From the NCBI RefSeq assembly GCF_022201045.2, contig NC_068558.1, positions 6,043,501 to 6,107,500 of the forward strand: 64,000 bases of DNA, written 5' to 3'. Below are positions 21,184 through 34,600 of the stretch, piece by piece; position 1 is the stretch's first letter; each line of letters opens with the position of its first letter. The position numbers and the translations under genes are program-made. The DNA comes from Citrus sinensis (lineage: Eukaryota; Streptophyta; Magnoliopsida; Sapindales; Rutaceae). The notes under the pieces were generated by a model. The model searched no databases and was not told where the DNA came from. It saw only the letters and a program-made list of their open reading frames with translations.

Positions 21184-23040
21184 TGCAAATACATAATTTA
21201 TTAAAGAATAAATTAAATAACAATGTAAACAATAAGGTACGCAGAAAATTGTATAGAGAAGGAAGACTCCACTGTATAACATAAGCCCACTGGTCTGAAA
21301 GCATTTTCCATTCGTAAATATGTTAATGAAAATTGTATAGAGAAGGAAGATTTTGCCATATAAAGATAAGGCAGAAATCTTTTCCCTTCTTTCTCATTAG
21401 AAACAAAAATCTCTTAGGTAAGAAACATCAAAGATACGAGCAAAAATGGGAAAGCATACTCTAAATCCATTAATGTCCTACATAAATTTTTAAAGTCAAA
21501 AGAACAAAACATTCTCATGTATGCAAAAGGAGAACGTCATTTACACAAACCACCTTCTAAAGCAGAATGAACTTAAGTGTTCAATCAAATCACAGGCTGT
21601 TTCCACTTCTCATCCCTTCCCTAGCGAGAGATGAAATCATTGACAAATGGACTGACTAGATGCAGTAGTGTTATACTTGGGAGTTTCCAGAAACATCATA
21701 TTTTCAGATAAGAACATCACAATCTGAAACTGCAGAATGAGATAAACCTCCAGAGAACATGACAATAACATGGGCAACTGATTCAACTGAGATTTTTTCA
21801 TCCTAACACCTAGTCCCATTGTGAGTTCAAATGGCTTGACATTTAGCATCAGCAAAAGTCACCATTTCCGCACATGGTTTGGTCTTCATATTCAACACTT
21901 GAAGACCCGACCAGACAGACCTGGAACCTACCTCCTAAAAAGGGAAACAGAACCAACAGTAATAAATAGATGCCCAAAACAATATCCATCCACACTATTT
22001 CTCGAAATTTCTAAATTTAAATGAACCTCAGCTTATTTTAATTTTGTTCTCAAGCACACTACCTTACACATTTTAATTTTAAAGACTTTTCTAAAATTAG
22101 AAACTGAGCTTTGAATGTTCAAGTTTCTAGAGTAAATGCTTTCACCGTTGGGATTGTCCATACTCATACAGAAACTAATGATTCTATAAAACATGTTTGA
22201 TAACTTAACCATGATTTCCAATTAGTTCATTGATAGCGTTGACAGAGATGACTGTGATCTAAGTTAAAATATATAGTTTGCAAAATTTTGCTAATCAATT
22301 CTCGCAACTAATATTACATCAAATGCTGTATTCCTCTGTTTAGACCATTAAACTGAAGGGTAAAAAAGATGCATTGTTGTAGAGCTTATTAAGGTAGATA
22401 AGATTCAAAACACTCCATCATCGATGCCACCACCACGCATCTTACATATTATAAAATCTACCAAAAATTGTAATGAAAACCTATAATCAGACACATAACT
22501 ACAGCCCGAGATGAACTCCTTATGGTTTCTACAAATGCCACCAATCAACATGTGCCAGCTACTACAGATATTAAAAACATCAGTCCATTATTCGGATAAC
22601 AGTAATACAGCTTCAACATATAAGATTCCAGCATAGCAATTGTTATCAACTCAAAAAATGATCGGGCTGACTGGGTTTTGCAACGGCATCTGTTCAAAAG
22701 CAACGCAGCTGTAAAGAATGCTCGTGCGATTAACATGCTTCACTGGGAATTATCAAGATGAGTATAGGAAATTTTGTAGAATCGCATTTGTTAGGGAATT
22801 TAATCAAAGAAGGTTAAGGATTCTTGTTTGCGGAATTTCGTCAAACAGGGATCGTGCGTGTCTATGAAATAAATAATTAACAAACATAAAGAATCAGAAA
22901 TGCAATAAAAGCAATGACTAGAAGCAAAGAAATCACGTCATCACATTGGGTTTGAACATAATTTACAGAAATGGAAGCTCACCGACTGAGTTTGTTGCAG
23001 CTAGCAGTTCAAGGTCACTAGTCATTAACGTACGCGTTGC
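21184..23040 (-). other. 5' UTR intron of the NDUFAF6-like gene
   Basis: A probable 1.8-kb intron between a non-coding first exon (about 22985-23040) and the acceptor at about 21183. No coding sequence or repeats recognised in it. Inferred from splice signals only. Confidence 0.5.
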
Positions 23041-23796
23041 CTCATTCTATAAAATAAATCCATATGCGAACATATTGTAAAGCGGACTCCTTAGTCCTTT
23101 TGCTTTGATCCCAAAGTGCAACGTTCTGCTAGCCTGCTAGGCCCATTAACGCTGATAAGCGCGGGTTTTTGCTTTGAGTAGCGTTTTGACACCTAAATTC
23201 CTTATAAAAGCCCTTCTCAATTGAAATTACTTAAATAATCAATATAATTTTTCTGAATGAAAATATATTAAACACTTAAATAAATTATTGTTTTAACAAT
23301 TTCTTACACCCAACTGATTTTATAATTTATATTAAAAAAACTCATTTTATAATTTATATTTGTATCTTATATTTTAATTCAATTTTTTAAAACTTTAAGA
23401 ATTAAAACTTATGGAGATAGAGATTATGTAATTAGAAAAAAAAATAATTTAAAATTTTAGGATTTTTCCGTATTCATAAATAAAAAATTAAAAGAAATAT
23501 TCTTTGTATGGTGAAATTTAAAGACAAGATGATTGTGTTTAATTTCTGGGTTTGTATTCTACAAATTAAGCTGAGGATATTTTATAGAACAAAATTCAAG
23601 AGTGGTGTCAAAATAAATTTTTGGGGTGTAAAAAGCTCTACACTTTTGGTTTTTAGATCATCGCCCATTGCTTTGTTTATTTTTGGAGTGAAGCTTCTTT
23701 CACCATCCCTTTAAAACTCTTAAGAAACCCTACTTTCTTCTATCTATAGCTCTTTCTTTGAGGAAATAACAAGGACATAAAATTAATTAAAATTTA

Positions 23797-24340
23797 TTTT
23801 AATTTTACAATTATTTAAAATAAGTTAATTAAATTATAAACATACTTTTTAATAATAAGATTATGACTATTAGGTCTTTTATTTGCTCATTGTTTCAAAC
23901 TTGCTTTGATTTTATCAACAAATTAAGTATATCATGTATTAAGATTAAAAATTAATTAAGGGTTCATAATTTATAAAAATAGTTTAGCTAATTAAATTTA
24001 TATTTATCCTTTTATGTAATTTCAAATAACAATAGAAGTATGGAAATTATTACAAAAGTGGGACGTTATAGTCTTACTATTATTTAAAATAAATAAATTA
24101 AATTATAAACATACTTTTAATAATAAGATTATGATTATTAGGTCTTTTATTTGGTCATTGTTCAAAATTGCTTTGATTTTGTCAATAAATTAATTATATC
24201 ATATATTAAGATTCAAAATTAATTAAGGATTCAAAATTTATAAAAATATTTTAGTTAATTAAATTTATATTTATCCTTTTATGTAATTTCTAATAACAAT
24301 AGAACAATGTCTATGATTACAAAAGTGGGGCGTTATACGG
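23797..24340. repeat. tandem duplication, two ~265-bp units
   Basis: The unit at about 23800-24072 is repeated at about 24073-24338 with roughly 10 percent differences, including the shared stretches AATAATAAGATTATGA and TATTTATCCTTTTATGTAAT and an end of the form ACAAAAGTGGGxCGTTATA. It lies in AT-rich spacer; the rest of 23040-24460 has no other feature I can name. Confidence 0.8.
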
Positions 24341-24469
24341 ATATCAAATGGGTGTAAAAAGCATTACAAAAATAGGATGTTGTATTTACCCGAGTTCGGC
24401 CTCATTCTAGACCCCATAATTGTTACAGTTTACAACTTACAAGCCCATTAGAGACAATTAGCCATTGAA

Positions 24470-25096
24470 TAGGGATGGCAATGGGGTGTGTGAGGGTGAG
24501 AGGCCTACCCCATTCTCCAATCAATTAAATGGGGTGGGGAAGGGGATGAAGAATCTTCATGTGGGGAATAATTTCTTTATTTTTATCACATTTTTCATTT
24601 ACCTGTTTCACAGTAGGTATAGATACATGATTTTAATAAATAAAAAATTAGAGACTTAAAATAAAATCATTAACATATTATAAATTATTTAAAAAAACTC
24701 TAAAAGTTTGAAATAATATCTTAAAATGATATTAAAATTAAAAAATATTCAAACAGAACAGCACCTTAAAAGTGAAAATAAAACATAATAATATTTTAGA
24801 ATTGAAAAAGAATTATATTGTAGGGTTTTCTTTTAGTCATAACTTGTCTATATTACATAAAAAATAAAAGAAAAATTATTAATTGACATTATAGTTGATA
24901 AAATAAAAATTATTAAATAAGAATTAAAAAAATTATAAATAATGGGGATTAGGGTGGGGAGTACAAAACCAAACCTCACCCCGTTAGAAATTTAGGGATT
25001 ATTTTGTCCTCATTCCCCAAAAATTATTCAAAATTTTTTTCATTTCGGGTGGGGCTCCATGAGGCCCCAAACCCGTAAAGTATTTTGTCATTCCTA
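24470..25096. mobile_element. non-autonomous hAT-like element, family A copy 1
   Basis: 627 bp with ends TAGGGATGGCAATGGGG and, inverted, TAGGAATGACAAAATAC. It is flanked by near-identical 8-bp repeats CCATTGAA (24462-24469) and CCATTAAA (25097-25104). G-rich and C-rich subterminal tracts face inward. No coding capacity. A second copy is at 43862. Confidence 0.8.
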
Positions 25097-25104
25097 CCAT
25101 TAAA

Positions 25105-26104
25105 TTGCTTATTCAAAAGTTAATCCCATCTTTGAAGTTAATTAACTAATTGATTTGTAATGTCAAAGGCTCCATTTGATATAACTTTTTAAATAGAACT
25201 TTTATTAGTAAAACTTTTATAAGTTGAGTTTTTGCCTAAAATTTTTTAGTTATTTGGTTGTCAATAAGAGCTTTATTAAAAATTATAAAACTACTTTAAT
25301 AGACAAAATTTTTTAAACTTATGCTTTAAAAAATGAAATAAGATTGTCAAATAAATAAAAGACATTTATAAATTTTAACATTTTTAAAAACTTTTTGATC
25401 TATACTTTCAAAAACCCAAAATTTGATCTTTTGTTAGTAGAGGTAAAATAACTTATTTAATCTTTAAGAACTATTCTAAAAAAAACATAAATTTTAAAAA
25501 GAGTTTATAAAATTAAATAAGCACTTATGACTAGTAGATAAGTCATACCAAGCAGGCACTAAAATTAGTTTGTCAATTTGTCATGCTTATAACATAAGAA
25601 GCAGAAGATAAAAGAAAAAGAGGAGAGACTTGTAATACTATATTTTATTTTTTAAGTATAACTTTCATGTAAATTGATTAAAACATAAAAAATTAATTGA
25701 AATTTTTGTACTAAACCTGAATTGGCAATATAAAATGCATATTAGGTAATAGAGTAAAAGGACACCTATTCACTTTATCAGTCTCCTGTATATGTTGTCT
25801 CAACAAATTTTATGTTTATTTAGAGTAGCTATTTTTCAATTGAATTTCAACTAGAGTAATGCTATGCATCCCAAATTATTTTTTTCAAAAAATTATCCCT
25901 AATGACGTCGTATTTATCAATTGGATAGTGAGGGTAGTACAATTACTTCACTTAGATCTTATAAAAAATTACCAACCAATCAATTAATAACATATCATTT
26001 AAGATGAAATTTGGGATAAAAGATGAATGTCTGTCATTACTCTTTTAACTATGTGCAAATCAAGACATGTTATAAAGGACATTGAATGCATATATTTTAA
26101 AGTT
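25105..26104. other. AT-rich spacer with two possible MITEs
   Basis: One candidate spans 25166-25560, with loosely inverted ends near GGCTCCATTTGATATAAC and GTGCCTGCTTGGTATGAC. A second spans 25853-26043, with inverted ends AGAGTAATG...CATTACTCT. Neither has a clear target duplication. Confidence 0.35.
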
Positions 26105-26300
26105 GACCAAGATTTTTTCCTTATCTGATCATGTTCTGAGCAAATAACTCAATTGCTGATTGGTTGTTAATAAATAAATAAAAATAAAAGAAGTTAAATC
26201 TTACCTATACACTACCAGTCAACCACTAAAAAGACACATAACAGAAGATCTTTAAAAACTCAGTAAAGATTAGATCAAGAGAGGATCCTATTCCTTTCAA
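26105..26300. repeat. dispersed repeat, related to 57625-57790
   Basis: Both stretches share GATTTTTTCCT, GATCATGTTCT, AATAAATAAAxAA and an AAAGATTTTTAAAAA-like segment in the same order. Diverged; element class not recognised. Confidence 0.5.
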
Positions 26301-26383
26301 GTTAAATCCAGTTATGATAATTTAAGAAAAATCTCAACTTTGTATTATTATTATTAAGTGATGCAATGATAAAAAAGTAAAAC

Positions 26384-26384
<1 letters not shown>

Positions 26385-26435
<51 letters not shown>

Positions 26436-26448
26436 CGTGTGTGTGTGT
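26385..26448. repeat. (TA)n(TG)n(CG)n(TG)n microsatellite
   Basis: About 60 bases of strictly alternating pyrimidine and purine, moving from TA through TG to a short CG core and back. It lies 0.5 kb upstream of the HOP start; such tracts can adopt Z-DNA. Confidence 0.9.
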
Positions 26449-26774
26449 TATGATGTGTATATATTAGTTATTTTTCAGTGCGAATGTCCTTTTTTTTTTG
26501 TGCGCATACATTTTTAAATAATAAAAATTTAACTTTTTTAAACTACATAATTTTATAATTTATTTTAAAATAATTCTCTTCACTCGCATAACTTATTTTC
26601 ATTAAAAAAAAAAAAAAACAGACTGCCCAATTATACATATATAATTTTAAGAATAAACTCGAAAAAGCGGCGGTTATAGGAATAAGTTCAACCAAATCCC
26701 CGTAACCAAACAACCCACTTTCTATTCGGGCACGCACGAGCACGATGGCACGAGCGAAACGACTTCACTTAACG

Positions 26775-26835
26775 GAACCTTCCAGAATCCCTCTCCCCCA
26801 GAACCCTCTCGTCCCTCCCACTCTTCTTTTATATT
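26775..26835 (+). promoter_or_regulatory. HOP promoter: perfect heat-shock element and TATA-like box
   Basis: GAAccTTCcaGAA at 26775-26787 fits the three-unit heat-shock factor site nGAAnnTTCnnGAAn exactly. A TATATTT box follows at about 26829-26835, some 42 bases on, and the HOP start codon is at 26952. The order and spacing suit a heat-inducible co-chaperone. Confidence 0.7.
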
Positions 26836-26951
26836 TGAAACTAATCGTTTTCTTAGCTACAAAGGAGAAGTTCAAAGGGCAGTACTTTGCTCTAAATATT
26901 ACTGCAACCACAACCACAAGCCAATCATTCTTCAATTAATTCCTTGCTGAC

Positions 26952-29900
26952 ATGGCAGACGAAGCCAAAGCGAAAGGAAACGCTGCGTTTTCGTCCGGGG
27001 ATTACGAAGCCGCGGTGCGCCACTTCACGGAGGCCATCTCTTTATCTCCGGATAATCACGTGCTGTATTCCAATCGATCCGCCGCGCACGCATCTCTCCA
27101 CAACTACGCCGACGCCTTAGCCGACGCCAAGAAGACCGTCGAGCTTAAGCCGGACTGGTCCAAAGGCTACAGCCGACTTGGCGCTGCTCACCTCGGATTA
27201 CAGGACTATATCGAAGCTGTTAACTCCTACAAGAAAGGACTTGATATCGATCCTAACAATGAAGCCCTCAAATCCGGCTTGGCCGATGCTAAAGCGGCGG
27301 CCTCCGCGTCGTTCAGATCTCGTTCCCCGCCGGCCGATAATCCATTTGGTTCTGCTTTTGCCGGACCTGAGATGTGGGCAAAATTAACGGCGGATCCGAC
27401 TACGAGAAGTTATCTCGACCAAGATGATTTTCGTAATATGATGAAGGATATTCAGAGAAATCCTAACAACTTAAACTTATACTTGAAGGACCAGCGGGTG
27501 ATGCAGGCTTTGGGGGTTTTATTAAATGTGAAGTTTAAGGGGCCCACTGGTGGTGATGACGTGGAAATGCAGGACGAAGATGCCCCAAAAGGACCGGAGA
27601 CGTCTAAGGAGGAGACGAGGAAGCCGGAGTCTGAGCCCGAGCCTGAGCCAATGGAGCTAACGGAGGAGGAGAAGGAAGCTAAGGAAAGAAAAGAAAAGGC
27701 ATTGAAGGAGAAAGAGGCGGGAAACGCTGCTTATAAGAAGAAGGAATTTGAGAAAGCAATTGAACATTACTCCAGTGCACTGGAGCTCGATGATGAGGAT
27801 ATTTCTTACCTGACTAATCGTGCGGCGGTTTATCTCGAAATGGGCAAGGTAATGACTGCTTCTGCTTCGCTTGTTTTGCTTTTATATGTTTCTTCATTTG
27901 TGTATGTAACTGAATAGATTATAGTTTATAGACCAATGCATGCTAGTAGTCATATTAATTGACATATGATACTGTAAAATCTAGGATACGGTCAGAATTT
28001 AACTTGTTTTATGCAACTGTTGATTTGTTTATATTTCTGCATATGAGAGTAACAAGGACAGTTAAGAGGAATATGCTTTAAGTGAGAGGCGGCTATAGTC
28101 TAAAATTTGATGGCAGTGAAGATTTTGTTTGTTTGGGGATTTGGGAAACATCCATGTACGACTTCATGAACTTTTAGTGCCACTATGTACACTTTTCTGA
28201 TAGTAATATATCCTCCTGTTGTTTTCATATTGAACAAATTAATTAGGGTTAGGCGGTAGTTTTTAATGGTATCAATCATTATATTGGTTTCTGGATAAGA
28301 GATGTATTTAATAATTTTGTTCAACTGCATCATTTAAGTTTTTAATATGAGAAATAGTGTAAATTTCACCAGCCTCTACTAATTCAGTTGGTTTTGAACA
28401 GTTTGGAACATTTGAATCCTTTGGAACAGAAAGCATAACAGCTTCTGCTGTTTTTAGTAGTTGATCTCAGCCTTATTGCTCTAAAATTATTTTTATGATT
28501 CCACTTAGTAAAGGTTTTTAATGTAGTTAGTCTTTATTCAAGTTCACTTAACTAGAAAATCATGTCCCTTTTTTTCTTATATAATCTGTTTATAAATCAT
28601 CATAATCCTATTAATAGAATCATTCTTTTTTAGTATGAGGAATGCATCAAGGATTGTGACAAGGCTGTCGAAAGGGGAAGAGAGCTTAGATCTGACTTTA
28701 AGATGATAGCAAGAGCTTTAACTAGGAAGGGAACTGCTCTGGTGAAAATGGCAAAATGTTCAAAGGACTATGAACCTGCTATTGAGACTTTCCAGAAAGC
28801 TCTAACTGAGCATCGCAACCCAGACACGTTGAAAAAACTTAATGAGGCGGAGAAAGCTAAGAAGGAACTCGAGCAACAAGAGATTTTTGACCCGAAGATA
28901 GCTGATGAGGAGCGTGAGAAAGGTACAGTTTCCATTTGGCTTTTTGTTTGGTTGCTCGTTTGCCTTCTGTCCTTTAGTTAAAGTCTTTTAACAGGTTTAT
29001 CTCATGATAACATGATTTCTCACACAGACGCGCGCGTGCGCGCGCACATGCATGCATGCATCAGCAAACAGGACACAGTAAATTTAAGCTTCATCCCTGT
29101 CATAAGTTGTCTTCAAGTTACTGTGCATCTTGATATTAGATAATGTGGTGCTTGATTTCTGTTCTTGGCATCTTCAACGTTAACATATCTGATATTAATG
29201 AATTCAACTTGGATTAGCTATGTCCTTCCTAAACAGATGCTGTTGACTTGTTTCTTTTGGGATATACTATTCTTTCACTGTGGGACTATGGTTTTGCTGT
29301 CACTCAAAGCAGCGCTTTACCATTCTTTAACAGATGCCTATTAATGGATTCAACTTGGATTTGCCATGGTTTCCATATTTTGCCACTGAGTGATACTTTG
29401 TTATATTTCTTGTTGGCCTCAAACCTGATGTCACTGGTGATTTGCAGGAAATGAATTTTTTAAGCAGCAGAAGTATCCAGAGGCTATACAACATTATACA
29501 GAATCATTGAGAAGGAATCCCAAAGATCCAAGGGTATGAAGTCTCATCCTTTTTGTCTGTAGTTTAGGTGCATGCTAAACTCTATTTCAAGCATATATGA
29601 TGGCCAATTGCTGAAAAAAAGTGCTGGTTTTTGACTTCCAGACATACAGTAACAGAGCTGCCTGCTATACGAAATTGGGGGCCATGCCTGAGGGATTGAA
29701 GGATGCAGATAAGTGCATTGAGCTTGATCCAACCTTCTCTAAGGGTTATACCAGAAAAGGAGCCATTCAGTTTTTCTTGAAGGAATATGACAAAGCTCTA
29801 GAAACATACCAGGAGGGGCTAAAGCATGACCCACAAAACCAGGAGCTTCTTGATGGCGTCAGAAGGTACAATATATGAATACTGCTTTGAGATTTCGTTA

Positions 29901-30386
29901 CTTGAAAGTGCACATTCTAAGCTTGTATCGTTGTCGCCTTTTAATTGTTTGGTGAAAATTTGTTGCAGATGTGTGCAGCAAATTAACAAGGCCGGTCGTG
30001 GTGAATTAAGCCCGGAGGAATTGAAGGAGAGACAAGTGAGCCTCTTTTAAATCTCTTGATGAGAATGAATGAATTTTTCAACAATATTGGGGCGTGATTT
30101 AATTCTGTTTCTATCATGCAGGCCAAGGGAATGCAGGACCCCGAAATTCAGAACATACTCTCTGACCCAGTCATGAGACAGGTAAGAAGAGATGAGTTAG
30201 AATCCCTCAGTAGGTATTTAAAGTTCTGGTATTTCTGCATAATGAATTTGGCTAAATGAACTTTGTGGACAGGTGTTGGTTGACTTCCAGGAAAATCCTA
30301 AAGCTGCTCAAGATCACATGAAGAACCCACAGGTGATGAATAAGATTCAGAAGCTGATCAATGCAGGGATTGTCCAGATGAGATAA
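26952..30386 (+). CDS. HOP: HSP70-HSP90 organizing protein (HOP/STI1)
   Basis: A co-chaperone that bridges HSP70 and HSP90 through TPR domains in the cytosol. Seven exons with GT-AG introns: 26952-27848, 28634-28922, 29448-29533, 29642-29865, 29969-30035, 30122-30181 and 30273-30386. They join to 578 residues, as in other plant HOPs. TPR1 begins KAKGNAAF with clamp residues Lys6, Asn10, Asn41, Lys71 and Arg75. A DP1/STI1 domain follows (about 140-190), then a long acidic/Lys linker, TPR2A starting near residue 258 (KEAGNAAYKKK), TPR2B in exons 3-4, and the C-terminal DP2 domain (MQDPEIQNILSDPVM). All domains are intact. A heat-shock element lies upstream. Confidence 0.95.
29027..29061. repeat. 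alternating CG/TG/CA tract in HOP intron 2
   Basis: ACGCGCGCGTGCGCGCGCAC followed by CATGCATGCATGCAT: about 35 bases of alternating purine and pyrimidine, rich in CpG, inside an AT-rich intron. Confidence 0.85.
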
Positions 30387-31605
30387 ATTTGGAGTAACTT
30401 TACAACAGACAAGGATATTTTTTAGCTTAATCTTCAGTGAATTAAATTTTCTGTGTGAATTTGAGTGGAGTAATTGTTAAAAACGGTTTTCAGTTGGAAA
30501 TTTGAAAGTTGTTTATTTCATAATCTTTTATGGGGATATCACTTGCCTGCCTATGATCTGTTCCCGGTATTTCACAGGTTTGAAATTTACAATTTGAGTA
30601 TGTAATAATAGCAATCACATAAGCATGGCTGGCAGATACAAAATTGAAGAGGGCTTAACTGTGTGTTCGCGGTACTTACGCCTGACTATATGTCAGTCTT
30701 TTGTTAGATGTTCGGTTGCGGGGAATGCTATGAACATTTTACGCATTTGATTCATTCGATTTGCCTTGCAATGACAAAAATAGATCATTGATCGTCGAAG
30801 TACGGGTGCACTGAGCTCATCGAAGAGTCATTTTTTGTTGGTGCATTATAGTAGTTTGCGCCTTTAGGGTTGGATTGGATAATAACAGAACCACACAGGC
30901 CGTACTTGAAAATGCCAGCTATTTTTAAAAAATGAAATATTATCGATGCATTTCTTTAACAGCCTAATGAAGTAAAATGGTGATAAAAAATCAAAATGTC
31001 GCATGAAAATGGCTTACGGTGCTAGTATGAATTACGCCGAAGTAAAGTAGAAGCAAATAGCTTCCAATCAAGTTTTGGGGTTTTTAAAGCATCCGTCATC
31101 TAGCAGGCAGCTACAAACCCAGCAACAAGAGAAGGCCTTACAACCATCAACCACGTTTCACACTGAAATATCAATAAAAAACAAAATATAGCAAGCACGA
31201 TTTTGATTCACATGTGAATAATTAATAAAGCGTGTATTTAATGATAGTTTTAATAATACTTATGTTATCGATCAAATGCTTAACAGTGTAGTCCGAAAAG
31301 AAAATCAATCATATTATTAAATTGCAGTCTCCGTATGCTAATAAGGTAGATTTGTCACACCTTCTGGTTTAAGATTACCACCCTTTCTCCGTATAACTTA
31401 TGGAAAAGATCAAATCTTTCTCAAATCCTACGTCACAAACACAATGATACAAGATGTTGTTCGGCGATGATGAGATTGACGTCCACAACTTTCTAAGTTT
31501 TTTTCAGCTCATCTATAAAATTAGTACAAAAAGAAACCTTCCCTTGATTTATATCAAGTAAATGAAAAAATATATAGTGATTCCTGTTTCCTCAGAAAAA
31601 TTCAT
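30387..31605. other. spacer between convergent HOP and EF-G genes
   Basis: The 3' UTRs of both genes and about 1 kb of unremarkable sequence. No gene or repeat recognised. Confidence 0.5.
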
Positions 31606-34600
31606 TCAAGCAGCAACTTCTTGTTCTTTCGCTGCAAGTTGGTTCTGGATGTGTTGAGGGACAACATCGAATTTAGCTAACTGCATAATGTATGATGCAC
31701 GGCCTTTTGTCATCCCTCGGAGTGCACTAACATATTGGAACATTTCTGCCAGTGGAACCAGCGCATCAACCACCTGCAATAATACCAAAATATCCCATGA
31801 ATCGAAAATTTAGACTGCAGCGGGAAAAACTAAGGAAAGAAAGATCAAGAATCAAAGACACTTAGGAATTAACCAGATGGATGTATATCCGGACAGAGTG
31901 CTGAGAAAGAAATTCAATGTACCTTCAAACCACCAGGTTTGTCACCAAAACTGTTGATCTGACCTCTCCTCGAGTTGAGATCACCAATCACATCTCCCAA
32001 GTGTTCTTCAGGTGTGACAACTTCGACTTTCATTATAGGTTCCAGCATTTTAGGGCCAGCCTTTCTCATGCCCTCCCTGAAAGCTCCCCTGGCCGCAAGT
32101 TGAAATGCCAAGACACTAGAATCAACATCATGGTAGGAACCATCAACTAGTGCAGCACGTACGTCAACAACAGGGAAGCCTGCAAGCACACCATTGCTCA
32201 TGCATTCTTCTAGTCCTTTCATCACCCCAGGAATATATTCTTTTGGCACTGCACCTCCCTTGATCTCACTCTTGAACTCATATCCACTTCCTGCCTCCAT
32301 AGGCTCAAATCGCACGGTGATATCAGCAAACTGTCCTTGTCCGCCTGACTGTTTCTTGTGTACGTACTTCACTTCAGAGACTTTAGAAATGCTTTCACGA
32401 TAGTTGACTTGGGGTGCACCAACATTAGCTTCTACCTATTAGCACCAAAGGATCACCAGTTAAGACAAAGAAAAAGTCTATGCATCCAGAACATATTTTT
32501 CTTTGCAATTTGCAGGAAATAAGAATAGCATCAGTCAAACAATTTTATTGCATCTTTTAGTTCTCTTCTGCTCACAGACATAAAACTATATCACTGTGCA
32601 TACTGATATTCACAACAACTGATATGCGTACAAGTATTGTATGTAAAAGTATATACCTATACACTAACATCAATCATATATTCCAAGAAAAAAGTACCAT
32701 GAATAAGGTTTAAACCCAATAAAGTGAAGTAAAAAAATACCTAACATTAACATGATACTCAGATGTATGGAGGGGCCAATATATACCTTAAATTCCCTCT
32801 TTAGGCGATCGACGATAATCTCAAGATGCAATTCTCCCATACCCTCAATCACTGTCTGGTTGATCTCTTCATCTCGTGAGAAGTGGAATGAAGGGTCTTC
32901 TTGAGCAAGTTTGATCAGGCCATTTGCCATTTTGTCAATATCAGCTTTAGTCTTGGGCTCAATTGCAACCTTAATCACAGGATCGGGGAAGTCCATTCGT
33001 TCAAGCAGAATTGGATGGTCTGCATCACAAAGTGTTTCACCAGTAATGGTGTCTTTAAGACCTGCAAGAGCAATGATGTCACCTGCTAAGGCAACCTTTA
33101 CATCCTCCCTACTGTTGGCATGCATTTCCAAAAGTCTACCAATTCTCTCCTTCTTTCCTTTGTTTGCGTTCAGCACATAAGATCCTGCAGAAAGCTTCCC
33201 AGCATACACTCTCACGAATGTGAGGGAACCAACAAACGGGTCACTCATAATCTTGAAAGCTAGTCCAGCAAATGGTTCATCATCACTGGCTGCCCTCTCA
33301 AGTGTTGCTTCAGGATTTTCAGGATCAGTTCCCTTCATTGCTGGCAAGTCAAGTGGTGAAGGCAAATAGTCAACAACAGCATCAAGTAATGGTTGAACGC
33401 CCTTATTTTTGAAAGCTGAACCACATAACACAGGGACAAAACTGCCAGCAATGGTTCCTTTCCGGATTAATTTTTTGATGGTTTCTTCGTCTGGCTCATT
33501 TCCTTCCAGATAGCTTTCCATAGCTTCATCATCCAATTCAACAATGGTTTCTATCATCTGTGACCGGTATTCTTGAGCCATTTTCTGAAGATTAGCTGGT
33601 ATATCCTCGTAAGCAAACTTTGCACCCAATTCCTCTCCTGACCATATTATAGCTTTCATCTTCACAAGATCAACAACTCCCTTAAAGTTATCTTCTGCAC
33701 CAACAGGTAATTGAACTACAAGTGGTTTAGCTCCCAAGTTTGTAACTATCATATCTCTTGTGCGGAAAAAGTTTGCTCCTAAACGATCCATCTTGTTGAC
33801 AAAGCAGATTCTGGGAACTCCATACTTGTCAGCTTGCCTCCATACAGTTTCAGATTGAGGTTCCACACCAGCAACACTGTCAAACAAGCAGATAGCACCA
33901 TCCAGAACCCTGAGAGCACGCTCCACTTCAAGTGTGAAGTCAACATGGCCAGGAGTATCAATGATGTTAATCCGGTGTTTGTTCCAATATGTAGTAGTTG
34001 CAGCAGAAGTAATGGTAATCCCTCTCTCTTGCTCTTGTTCCATCCAGTCCATTGTAGCTGTTCCCTCATGTACCTCCCCAATTTTATAGTTTCTTCCTGT
34101 ATAAAATAGGACTCGTTCAGTTGTAGTAGTCTTCCCTGCATCTATGTGAGCCATTATACCAATATTCCGATAATCTTTCAAGGGGATCACACGTTTTGAC
34201 TCTGCAAAAAAGATAAATGAAATCCACTTCTGCTGTTAGCCTAAACCCAGAAACCAAAACAACCATCAAAATAAAAACTCATCCTCTTACAAGCAAACAT
34301 TAAAGTAAGAATCCAAAAATAACACTGTTGCAGAAGAATAAAGATCAAAAATTTCAATACCATAATGACGCCTTTGCTTTTCCATGATAGATACGGCCAT
34401 ATAATATCAACAAAAGAATCCAGTACTCCAAAGTAAGATGAATGCATATTACTTGTGTTACAACTATTCATTGCAATAATTTCCCAGTATCACAAAACGT
34501 AATTCTGAATACCACCTTCTACTTACTACAGTTTTTATATTGTTTAAACTCTGAGTAACATTATTATTTTTTAGACCAATGAATATATTACAGCCAAATT

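Noticed and set aside
26745-26939. 64-codon ORF just upstream of HOP
   Set aside because: Starts before the heat-shock element and TATA-like box, so it is unlikely to be transcribed; no domain.
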